Source: Streptomyces griseus (GTDB taxonomy: Bacteria > Actinomycetota > Actinomycetes > Streptomycetales > Streptomycetaceae). Taken from it: DNA of 64,000 bases. The notes below the pieces were generated by a model. It was given only the letters and a program-made list of their open reading frames with translations, ran no database searches and was not told the origin of the DNA. A program made the position numbers and the translations under genes. The stretch spans positions 186,001 to 250,000 of the forward strand of contig NZ_UAVD01000033.1 of assembly GCF_900460065.1 (NCBI RefSeq), written 5' to 3'. Positions 56,930-64,000 of this stretch are shown piece after piece (position 1 is the first letter of the stretch; the number at the start of each line of letters is the position of its first letter).

Positions 56930-57727
56930 GTGGACCCCATGGCGACGGAGAACAGCCGCACCCCCGCACCGTCCGGTGAGCTGGCGGGACGCCGGGCCGT
57001 GGTCACCGGCGGCAGCCGCGGCATCGGCGCCGCCATCGCGCGCGACCTGCTCGACGCCGGCGCGCACGTCGTCATCTCGGCCCGAGGCGAGGCCCCGGAC
57101 GCACCGCCCGGCGCCGCGTTCGTCCCGGCCGACCTCAGCACCCGCGACGGCGTACGGCACTTCGCCGACACCGCACGGGAGCTGCTGGGCGGGGTGGACA
57201 TCATCGTCAACAACGCCGGCGGTTGCCGTTCGTTCCAGAGCGTGCTGGAGCTGGAGAACGACTGGCAGTACACGATGGACATCAACTTCCTCGCCGCCGT
57301 CCGGCTCAACGCGGCCCTCGTCCCCGTCATGCGCGAGCACGGCGGGGTCGTCGTCCACGTGTCGTCGATCGCGACGGTCGCGGCCTACCCGAACCTCCTG
57401 CACTACGCCGCCGCCAAGTCGGCGCTGGAGACCTACAGCAAGGGCCTGTCCGCCGAACTCGCGCCGGACGGCATCCGGGTCGTCTCCGTCTGCCTGGGCA
57501 ACGTGGAGACACCGGCGTCAAAGACCGCCCGCACCCGGATCGTCGAACTCCACGGCGGCGACGCCGACGACCTCACCGGACAGTGGGCCGCCGAGATCCC
57601 GCTCGGGCGGCTCGGCGACCCCCGGGACATCGCCGACGCGGTGCGCTTCCTGGTCTCTCCCCGCGCGTCCTGGATCACCGGGAGCAACATCGTCATCGAC
57701 GGCGGGAAGACCGCGAGCCTGTGCTGA
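56930..57727 (+). CDS. short-chain dehydrogenase/reductase
   Basis: About 265 residues, classical SDR. TGGSRGIGAA binds NAD(P), NNAG follows, and the catalytic set is Ser in HVSSIA with YAAAK (Tyr and Lys). The C-terminus has the usual GSNIVIDGG. The start is ambiguous: GTG 56930 is five bases after GGGA and is preferred; GTG 56927 and ATG 56939 are in the same frame. It leads the tailoring operon SDR-P450-CAR-NTF2. The likely role is reduction of a ketone on the glutarimide polyketide, for example the ring carbonyl or side-chain carbonyl, working with the divergent ene reductase. It could equally oxidise an alcohol. Confidence 0.9.
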   Translation: MDPMATENSRTPAPSGELAGRRAVVTGGSRGIGAAIARDLLDAGAHVVISARGEAPDAPPGAAFVPADLSTRDGVRHFADTARELLGGVDIIVNNAGGCRSFQSVLELENDWQYTMDINFLAAVRLNAALVPVMREHGGVVVHVSSIATVAAYPNLLHYAAAKSALETYSKGLSAELAPDGIRVVSVCLGNVETPASKTARTRIVELHGGDADDLTGQWAAEIPLGRLGDPRDIADAVRFLVSPRASWITGSNIVIDGGKTASLC

Positions 57728-57813
57728 GACCGGGCGCCCACGCCCCCGGCACCGGACGGCCCATCGCAGGGCACCCGCGGCCCACCGCTCGGCAGCCCGA
57801 AAGGACGGACACC

Positions 57814-59007
57814 ATGACCGCCACAGGACACGAGATACGCGACTACCCGTTCGGCCCGGTGGACCGACTCGACCTGGACCCCGCACTGGTGGAGATCTGC
57901 GGTGAACACCCCGTGCTCCGGGTGCGCCTGCCCTTCGGCGGCGACGGCTGGCTCGTCACCCGGTACGCCGACGTCAGGGCCGTCCTGTCGGACCCCCGCT
58001 TCAGCCGCTCGGCCGCCGCCGGCGACCACGTGCCCCGCACGGTGGCCGTCGCCCCGCCCCCGACCTCCATCATGGGCATGGACCCGCCGGACCACACCCG
58101 GCTCCGACGCCGGGTGATGCGCGCGTTCACCGTACGCAGCATCGACGCGCTCCGCCCCCGCATCGCGGAGATCGTCAACGACCTGGTCGACACCATGACG
58201 GAAGGGGACGGCCCCGCGGACCTGGCGGCGGTCCTCACCTGGCCGCTGCCCATCACGGTGATCTGCGAGATGCTCGGCGTGCCGCGCGCCGACCAGGACC
58301 GGTTCACCGAGTGGGTGGACGGCCTGCTGATCCTCGACGACCCCGAGCGGTCCGCGGACGCCCGCCGGCAGCTCGGCGACTATCTGGCGGTCCTGATCGC
58401 GCAGCGCCGCGCCGAGCCCACCGACGACCTCCTGGGCGAGCTGGCCGCCGACAGCGGGAAGGACCCCCTCAGCGAGGAGGAACTGGTCGGCCTCGGCGTC
58501 AGCCTGCTCTCCGCCGGCCAGGAGGCCACGGCCAACCAGATCGGCAACTTCGTCTACACCCTGCTGACCCGGCCCGCCCTCTGGCGGGAACTCGTCGCCG
58601 ACCCCTCGATCGTCCCCCGAGCGGTCGAGGAACTCTCCCGGTTCATCCCGATCAGCGCCACCGCCGGCTTCACCCGCGTCGCCACCGAGGACCTCGAACT
58701 GGGCGGACAGCTCATCCGCGCCGGGGACGCGGTGGTGGCCGAACTGGGAATGGCCAACCGGGACTCCGCCGTGTTCGACCGGCCCGAGGAGATCGACTTC
58801 CACCGCGAACAGATCCCCCACGTCACCTTCGGGTACGGCATCCACCACTGCCTCGGCGCACAACTGGCCAGGGTCGAACTGCGCGTCGTCCTGGAAACCC
58901 TCGTCACCCGCCTGCCCGGCCTGCGCCTCGCCGTCCCCGCCGACCAGCTCGCGTGGCGGACCGAACGCCTCATCCGCGGCGTGGCCGCACTGCCGGTCCG
59001 CTGGTGA
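57814..59007 (+). CDS. cytochrome P450
   Basis: A 397-residue soluble bacterial P450. ATG 57814 is preceded by AAAGGACGG. The heme loop is FGYGIHHCLG with the cysteine ligand, and the K-helix ExxR reads ELSR. The I-helix reads AGQEAT: the acid is kept but the usual first Thr of the acid-alcohol pair is Ala, a change also seen in P450eryF, where substrate hydroxyl and water relay protons. It is placed 86 bases after the SDR and before the carboxylic acid reductase. Hydroxylation or desaturation of the glutarimide polyketide is likely; the position cannot be told. No ferredoxin partner gene is present in the window. Confidence 0.93.
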   Translation: MTATGHEIRDYPFGPVDRLDLDPALVEICGEHPVLRVRLPFGGDGWLVTRYADVRAVLSDPRFSRSAAAGDHVPRTVAVAPPPTSIMGMDPPDHTRLRRRVMRAFTVRSIDALRPRIAEIVNDLVDTMTEGDGPADLAAVLTWPLPITVICEMLGVPRADQDRFTEWVDGLLILDDPERSADARRQLGDYLAVLIAQRRAEPTDDLLGELAADSGKDPLSEEELVGLGVSLLSAGQEATANQIGNFVYTLLTRPALWRELVADPSIVPRAVEELSRFIPISATAGFTRVATEDLELGGQLIRAGDAVVAELGMANRDSAVFDRPEEIDFHREQIPHVTFGYGIHHCLGAQLARVELRVVLETLVTRLPGLRLAVPADQLAWRTERLIRGVAALPVRW

Positions 59008-59109
59008 CGCCCGCACCTCCCCAGGGCTGACCGCCGGGCCGCCGCCCGCGCGAGCGGCCCCGACCACCCCGCCGCTCCCCACCACGGAACCGCCACCGGA
59101 GGACCCATC

Positions 59110-62100
59110 ATGGCCGAACCGCTGGACGCCGCCACCGCGTCGGCGCACGATCCGGGCCAGGGGCTCGCCGAGGCCCTGGCCGCCGTCGAACCGGGCCGGG
59201 CGCTCGCCGAGGTCATGGCGTCCGTCCTGGAGGGCCACGGGGACCGGCCCGCCCTCGGCGAACGGGCCCGGGAGCCGGAGACCGGGCGTCTCCTCCCGCA
59301 CTTCGACACCATCAGCTACCGCGAACTGTGGTCCCGCGTCCGTGCGCTGGCCGGCCGGTGGCACCACGACCCGGAATACCCCCTGGGCCCCGGCGACCGG
59401 ATCTGCACCCTCGGCTTCACCAGCACCGACTACGCGACGCTCGACCTGGCGTGCATCCACCTGGGGGCCGTGCCCGTCCCCCTCCCGTCCAACGCCCCGC
59501 TGCCCCGACTGGCGCCGGTCGTCGAGGAGTCCGGGCCGACGGTACTGGCCGCGAGCGTCGACCGGCTCGACACCGCCATCGACGTCGTCCTCGCGTCGAG
59601 CACGATCCGCCGCCTCCTCGTCTTCGACGACGGCCCGGGGGCCACCCGCCCGGGCGGGGCACTGGCGGCCGCCCGCCAACGCCTGTCCGGCAGCCCGGTC
59701 ACCGTCGACACCCTGGCCGGACTCATCGACCGGGGCAGGGACCTGCCGCCCCCGCCCCTGTACATCCCGGACCCGGGGGAGGACCCGCTCGCCCTGCTCA
59801 TCTACACCTCCGGCAGCACCGGCGCGCCCAAGGGCGCCATGTACACCCAACGGCTCCTGGGCACCGCGTGGTACGGGTTCAGCTACGGGGCGGCCGACAC
59901 CCCCGCGATCAGCGTCCTCTACCTGCCGCAGAGCCACCTCGCGGGCCGCTACGCGGTGATGGGATCGCTCGTGAAGGGGGGCACCGGCTACTTCACCGCT
60001 GCCGACGACCTGTCCACCCTGTTCGAGGACATCGCCCTGGTCCGCCCCACGGAGCTGACCATGGTCCCGCGCCTGTGCGACATGCTCCTCCAGCACTACC
60101 GGAGCGAACGGGACCGCCGGGCCGACGAACCGGGCGACATCGAGGCGGCGGTCACGAAGGCGGTGCGGGAGGACTTCCTGGGCGGGCGCGTCGCCAAGGC
60201 GTTCGTCGGCACCGCGCCGCTCTCCGCCGAACTCACGGCGTTCGTCGAGTCCGTCCTCGGCTTCCACCTCTACACCGGCTACGGCTCCACCGAAGCCGGC
60301 GGAGTGCTGCTGGACACGGTGGTGCAGCGCCCTCCGGTCACCGACTACAAACTGGTCGACGTCCCCGAACTGGGCTACTACGCGACCGACCTGCCCCATC
60401 CGCGCGGCGAACTGCTGCTGAAGTCCCACACGCTCATCCCCGGCTACTACCGGCGCCCCGACCTCACCGCCGCGATCTTCGACGCGGACGGCTACTACCG
60501 CACCGGTGACGTCTTCGCCGAGACCGGACCCGACCGGCTGGTCTACGTCGACCGCACGAAGGACACCCTGAAGCTGTCCCAGGGCGAGTTCGTGGCCGTG
60601 TCCCGCCTGGAGACCGTCCTCCTCGACAGCCCTCTCGTCCAGCACCTCTACCTGTACGGCAACAGCGAGCGCGCCTACCTCCTCGCGGTGGTGGTGCCCA
60701 CCCCGGACGCGCTGGCCGGGTGCGGCGGGGACACCGAGGCGCTCAGGCCGCTGCTCATGGAATCCCTCCGCAGCGTCGCCAGGAGGGCCGGGCTCAACGC
60801 GTACGAGATCCCGCGCGGCATCCTCGTCGAGCCCGAGCCCTTCAGCCCGGAGAACGGCCTCTTCACCGAGAGCCACAAACTGCTGCGCCCCCGCCTCAAG
60901 GAGCGCTACGGGCCCGCTCTGGAGCTGCTGTACGACCGACTGGCCGACGGGCAGGACCGCCGGCTGCGCGAGCTGCGGCGCACCGGTGCGGACCGGCCGG
61001 TGCAGGAGACGGTCCTCCGGGCCGCCCAGGCCCTGCTGGGATCCCCGGGCTCCGACCTCCGGCCCGGCGCGCACTTCACCGACCTCGGCGGGGACTCCCT
61101 CTCCGCCGTCTCGTTCTCCGAGCTGATGAAGGAGATCTTCCACGTCGACGTCCCGGTCGGTGCGATCATCGGCCCGGCCGCCGACCTGGCGGAGGTGGCG
61201 CGGTACATCACGGCGGCCCGTCGGCCGGCCGGGGCACCGCGGCCCACGCCCGCCTCCGTGCACGGGGAGCACCGCACCGAAGTCCGCGCCGGGGACCTCG
61301 CCCCGGAGAAGTTCCTCGACGCGCCCACGCTCGCCGCCGCTCCGGCGCTGCCCCGCCCCGACGGCGACGTCCGGACGGTCCTGCTGACCGGCGCCACCGG
61401 CTACCTCGGCCGGTTCCTCTGCCTGGAGTGGCTGGAGCGGCTGGCGCCCTCGGGCGGACGGCTGGTCTGCCTCGTCCGCGGCAGCGACGCGACCGTCGCG
61501 GCGAGGCGGCTGGAGGCAGCCTTCGACAGCGGCGACACCGCCCTGCTCCGGCGCTACCGGAAGGCGGCCGGGAAGACCCTGGACGTGGTCGCGGGGGACA
61601 TCGGCGAACCACTGCTGGGCCTGGCGGAGGAGACCTGGCGGGAACTGGCCGGCGCCGTGGACCTGATCGTGCACCCGGCCGCGCTGGTCAACCACCTGCT
61701 GCCGTACGGCGAACTGTTCGGCCCCAACGTCGTCGGCACCGCCGAAGCGATCCGGCTGGCGCTCACCACCCGGCTGAAGCCCGTCAACCACGTCTCGACC
61801 GTCGCGGTCTGCCTCGGCACCCCCGCCGAGACGGCCGACGAGAACGCCGACATCCGGGCCGCCGTCCCGGTACGGACCACCGGCCAGGGGTACGCCGACG
61901 GATACGCGACCAGCAAATGGGCCGGCGAGGTCCTCCTGCGTGAGGCGCACGAGCGCTATGGCCTCCCCGTCGCCGTCTTCCGGTCCGACATGGTCCTGGC
62001 GCACCGCACCTACACCGGACAGGTCAACGTCCCCGACGTCCTCACCCGGCTGCTGCTCAGCCTGGTCGCCACCGGCATCGCCCCCGGCTCGTTCTACCGC

Positions 62101-62556
62101 ACGGACACCCGTGCCCACTACGACGGCCTGCCGGTCGACTTCACCGCGGAGGCCGTCGTCGCGCTGGGCGCACCGATCACCGAGGGCCACCGGACCTTCA
62201 ACGTCCTCAACCCGCACGACGACGGCGTTTCCCTGGACACCTTCGTCGACTGGCTCATCGAGGCCGGCCACCCGATCCGGCGGATCGACGACCACGGTGC
62301 CTGGCTCACCCGCTTCACCGCGGCGCTCCGCGCCCTGCCGGAGAAGCAGCGGCAGCACTCCCTGCTCCCGCTGATCGGCGCCTGGGCGGAACCCGGCGAA
62401 GGAGCCCCCGGGCCGCTGCTCCCCGCCCGGCGCTTCCACGCCGCCGTCCGGGCGGCGGGGGTCGGCCCCGAGCGGGACATTCCCCGGGTGTCGCCGGACC
62501 TCATCCGCAAGTACGTCACCGACCTGCGCGCACTCGGGCTCCTCGCCGGCCCCTGA
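59110..62556 (+). CDS. carboxylic acid reductase (A-PCP-reductase)
   Basis: A 1148-residue three-domain enzyme of normal family length. ATG 59110 follows GGAGG. The adenylation domain spans about 1-640 with YTSGSTGAPKG near 232; the carrier domain has LGGDS (Ser663); the reductase domain has TGATGYLGR near 760 and YATSK near 933 for NADPH-dependent reduction. CARs convert a free acid through acyl-AMP and acyl-thioester to an aldehyde and need phosphopantetheinylation. The Line B PKS ends in a hydrolytic-looking TE, so the free acid would be a fitting substrate. The resulting aldehyde could undergo intramolecular aldol condensation with the activated methylene between the hydroxyl and the ketone to close a six-membered ring. 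Confidence 0.95.
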   Translation: MAEPLDAATASAHDPGQGLAEALAAVEPGRALAEVMASVLEGHGDRPALGERAREPETGRLLPHFDTISYRELWSRVRALAGRWHHDPEYPLGPGDRICTLGFTSTDYATLDLACIHLGAVPVPLPSNAPLPRLAPVVEESGPTVLAASVDRLDTAIDVVLASSTIRRLLVFDDGPGATRPGGALAAARQRLSGSPVTVDTLAGLIDRGRDLPPPPLYIPDPGEDPLALLIYTSGSTGAPKGAMYTQRLLGTAWYGFSYGAADTPAISVLYLPQSHLAGRYAVMGSLVKGGTGYFTAADDLSTLFEDIALVRPTELTMVPRLCDMLLQHYRSERDRRADEPGDIEAAVTKAVREDFLGGRVAKAFVGTAPLSAELTAFVESVLGFHLYTGYGSTEAGGVLLDTVVQRPPVTDYKLVDVPELGYYATDLPHPRGELLLKSHTLIPGYYRRPDLTAAIFDADGYYRTGDVFAETGPDRLVYVDRTKDTLKLSQGEFVAVSRLETVLLDSPLVQHLYLYGNSERAYLLAVVVPTPDALAGCGGDTEALRPLLMESLRSVARRAGLNAYEIPRGILVEPEPFSPENGLFTESHKLLRPRLKERYGPALELLYDRLADGQDRRLRELRRTGADRPVQETVLRAAQALLGSPGSDLRPGAHFTDLGGDSLSAVSFSELMKEIFHVDVPVGAIIGPAADLAEVARYITAARRPAGAPRPTPASVHGEHRTEVRAGDLAPEKFLDAPTLAAAPALPRPDGDVRTVLLTGATGYLGRFLCLEWLERLAPSGGRLVCLVRGSDATVAARRLEAAFDSGDTALLRRYRKAAGKTLDVVAGDIGEPLLGLAEETWRELAGAVDLIVHPAALVNHLLPYGELFGPNVVGTAEAIRLALTTRLKPVNHVSTVAVCLGTPAETADENADIRAAVPVRTTGQGYADGYATSKWAGEVLLREAHERYGLPVAVFRSDMVLAHRTYTGQVNVPDVLTRLLLSLVATGIAPGSFYRTDTRAHYDGLPVDFTAEAVVALGAPITEGHRTFNVLNPHDDGVSLDTFVDWLIEAGHPIRRIDDHGAWLTRFTAALRALPEKQRQHSLLPLIGAWAEPGEGAPGPLLPARRFHAAVRAAGVGPERDIPRVSPDLIRKYVTDLRALGLLAGP

Positions 62557-62610
62557 CCGGGCCGGGACCCTGCCGCGCGTCCTCGTCACCCCATCAGGAA
62601 GGGCACCGCC

Positions 62611-63012
62611 ATGGCGCACGACATCGACGACCGGGTGAACCTGTTTCTGCGGAGTCTGGAGGCGTTCGACTTCACCGTCGCCCGGGCGATGTGCACCGAG
62701 GCCGCCACGGTGCGGCAGAACGACGGCCGGGGCGAACTGCCGGTCGGGGAGAGCCTGGACCGGCTGCGGACCTTCACCGCCGACGTCGACGCGCTGCGCT
62801 ACGACGTGATCCGGCGGTTCCGCAACCCCGACGAGGTGCTCCAGCAGCACGTGCTTCACCTGACCGGGGCCGACGGGTCGCGCACCGACGTCCACGCCGC
62901 GGTCTACTTCCGGTTCCAGGACGGTCTCATCGACCGGATCGAGGAGTACGTCTACGCCGAACCGGCCCTGACGGGGGCCCGGCCGTCCGACCCGGCGTCA
63001 CCGCGCCCCTGA
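62611..63012 (+). CDS. NTF2-like / SnoaL-fold protein
   Basis: A 133-residue protein with the alpha+beta cone pattern of the NTF2 superfamily: an N-terminal helix, VARAMCTEAATV, and ends in strands with YFRFQDGLIDRIEEYV. ATG 62611 follows AGGAAGGG. Members include polyketide cyclases (SnoaL), isomerases and dehydratases, as well as proteins of unknown role. It closes the tailoring operon 54 bases after the CAR. A role in guiding the proposed aldol closure or dehydration is attractive but unproven. Confidence 0.8.
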   Translation: MAHDIDDRVNLFLRSLEAFDFTVARAMCTEAATVRQNDGRGELPVGESLDRLRTFTADVDALRYDVIRRFRNPDEVLQQHVLHLTGADGSRTDVHAAVYFRFQDGLIDRIEEYVYAEPALTGARPSDPASPRP

Positions 63013-63057
63013 GCGGCCCGGTACGGGGTGGACCGGTCGGCCCGGCGGCCCGGACGG

Positions 63058-63098
63058 GCGCCACGGGCCCGGTCGCGGCTCCCCTTCCGCCGTGGCGC
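63058..63098 (+). terminator. hairpin after the tailoring operon
   Basis: Perfect 9-bp arms GCGCCACGG and CCGTGGCGC are separated by 23 bases and begin 46 bases after the NTF2-like stop. This is a plausible factor-independent terminator that marks the end of the operon. Confidence 0.5.
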
Positions 63099-63212
63099 GG
63101 CCCGCCCCGCCCCGGACACCCCTTCCCGGCGTAGCATCGGTCCCGGTCCCGGCCCCGGTCCGTACCCGTACCGGCGCCGCCCCGCGCAGAGCCGAGCCGG
63201 AGGTACCCGCGG

Positions 63213-64000
63213 ATGAACGACGCCCCTCCGCCGCGACCCGACCCCGGTCTCTTCGGCCCCCGGTCGGTCACCTGGCAGATGCACGGCGACCCGATGATGT
63301 GGATCGCGGGCATCCGCGCCCTCTACCTCCAGGCACTCCACCCGCGCGCCGTGCGCGGAGTCACCCAGAACTCCGACTTCCGCAGGGACGCCTGGGGCCG
63401 GCTCCTGCGTACGGCGTCCTTCGTCGGCACCATCACCTACGGCACCACCGACGCCGCCGAAGCGGCCGGCGCCCGGGTCCGCCGGATCCACCGCGCCATC
63501 GAGGCCACCGACCCGGACACCGGGGAGACGTACGGCGTCGACGAACCGGAACTGCTGCTCTGGGTGCACTGCGCCGAGGCCGACTCCTACCTCCAGGTCC
63601 AGCGCCGCTCCGGCTTCCCCCTCACCGACGCCCAGGCCGACCGCTACATCGACGAACACCGCACCGGCGCCCGCCTCGTCGGCCTCGACCCGGACCGGGT
63701 GCCCGCCACCACCGCCGAACTCGCCGCCTACTTCGACCGCGTACGCCCCCGACTCGCCGCCGGAGCCGAGGCCGCCGACGTCGACGCCTTCCTCCGCAGC
63801 CCGCCCGTGCGCCCCTGGCTCGTGCCGGCCCGCGCCCTGGTGTGGCGGCGGGTGGCGGCGCTCGCCTACCAGTCGCTGCCCCCGTACGCCCACGAGCTGT
63901 ACGGCCGGCCGGCCCCGCCGCCGGCCACCGTCGACCGGAGGCTGCGGGCCACCGGAACCGTCCTGCGCGCGATCCCGGACCGGCTGCGCTGGCAGCTGCC
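63213..64000 (+). CDS. DUF2236 (MpaB/latex-clearing-like oxygenase family) protein, partial
   Basis: A frame opens at ATG 63213 after GGAGG and runs off the window end with at least 262 residues. The start WQMHGDPMMW, then ALHPRAVRGV and FVGTITYG, is characteristic of DUF2236 proteins, a family that includes the heme oxygenase Lcp and MpaB-like proteins. The C-terminus is missing. It is separated from the tailoring operon by a hairpin and about 200 bases, so it has its own promoter and may be a chromosomal neighbour rather than a pathway gene; a TAGCAT at 63132 is a weak -10 candidate. Confidence 0.85.
   Translation, partial: MNDAPPPRPDPGLFGPRSVTWQMHGDPMMWIAGIRALYLQALHPRAVRGVTQNSDFRRDAWGRLLRTASFVGTITYGTTDAAEAAGARVRRIHRAIEATDPDTGETYGVDEPELLLWVHCAEADSYLQVQRRSGFPLTDAQADRYIDEHRTGARLVGLDPDRVPATTAELAAYFDRVRPRLAAGAEAADVDAFLRSPPVRPWLVPARALVWRRVAALAYQSLPPYAHELYGRPAPPPATVDRRLRATGTVLRAIPDRLRWQL

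Noticed and set aside
57433..62895. Minus-strand open frame of about 1800 codons opposite P450 and CAR
   Set aside because: Shadow frame; both plus-strand genes have full catalytic motifs and ribosome binding sites.
63139..63180. GGTCCC/GGCCCC hexamer repeats before the DUF2236 gene
   Set aside because: Only a few imperfect copies; ordinary low-complexity G+C sequence.
1..64000. CRISPR arrays, tRNA or rRNA genes, insertion sequences, attachment sites, riboswitches
   Set aside because: None recognised by eye. tRNAscan, Rfam and IS searches would settle it.

Overview
The window looks like streptomycete or close actinomycete chromosome: very high G+C, GTG starts, many start/stop overlaps between genes, two rare TTA leucine codons and a large SARP-type regulator. 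Almost all of it is one secondary-metabolism locus built mainly on trans-AT (AT-less) type I polyketide synthases. No rRNA, tRNA, transposase or CRISPR array was seen.

Line A (395-26429, + strand) is a compact set of overlapping or closely spaced genes. A hybrid NRPS-PKS (C-A-PCP-KS-MT-ACP-KS-DH-KR, A-domain code read as glycine) is followed by a PKS that begins with the missing MT-ACP half of the split last module and ends in KS-ACP-TE; that thioesterase has a cysteine nucleophile. Next comes a cis-AT PKS with a decarboxylating-type loading module (active-site Cys replaced by Ser, AT with a methylmalonyl-type motif). Its single extension module carries an AT and an ER that have both lost essential parts. 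A KAS III-like acyltransferase and a stand-alone AT fused to an ACP complete the set. The simplest model is a propionate-derived unsaturated acyl chain passed to the glycine module and extended by doubly methylated polyketide units.

A large SARP/ATPase regulator (26499-29861, - strand) separates the two halves and is divergent from Line B.

Line B (30279-63012) is recognisable as a glutarimide-polyketide pathway of the cycloheximide/streptimidone/migrastatin kind. A discrete AT, a free ACP and an asparagine-synthetase-like amidotransferase should make the malonamyl starter. A 6889-residue PKS has modules KS-DH-KR-ACP, KS-B-ACP (beta-branching), KS-KR-ACP, KS-ACP and KS-DH-KR-MT-ACP-TE. It is followed by a translationally coupled LysR regulator, an Old Yellow Enzyme (- strand), then an SDR, a P450, a carboxylic acid reductase and an NTF2-like protein. 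Module order predicts a glutarimide-CH2-CH(OH)-CH2-CO-CH2-CH=C(CH3)-COOH chain; reduction to the aldehyde would permit intramolecular aldol closure to a six-membered ring, the actiphenol/cycloheximide skeleton, one methyl short of collinear prediction. The last gene (63213 to the window edge) is a partial DUF2236 protein that may lie outside the pathway.

The least ordinary points are the adjacency of two complete TE-terminated assembly lines, a cis-AT module apparently caught converting to trans-AT operation, the Cys-thioesterase, and a shared terminal motif that may dock the AT-ACP protein to the NRPS. Product structures are inferences from domain order. All family assignments were made by eye, without database searches.
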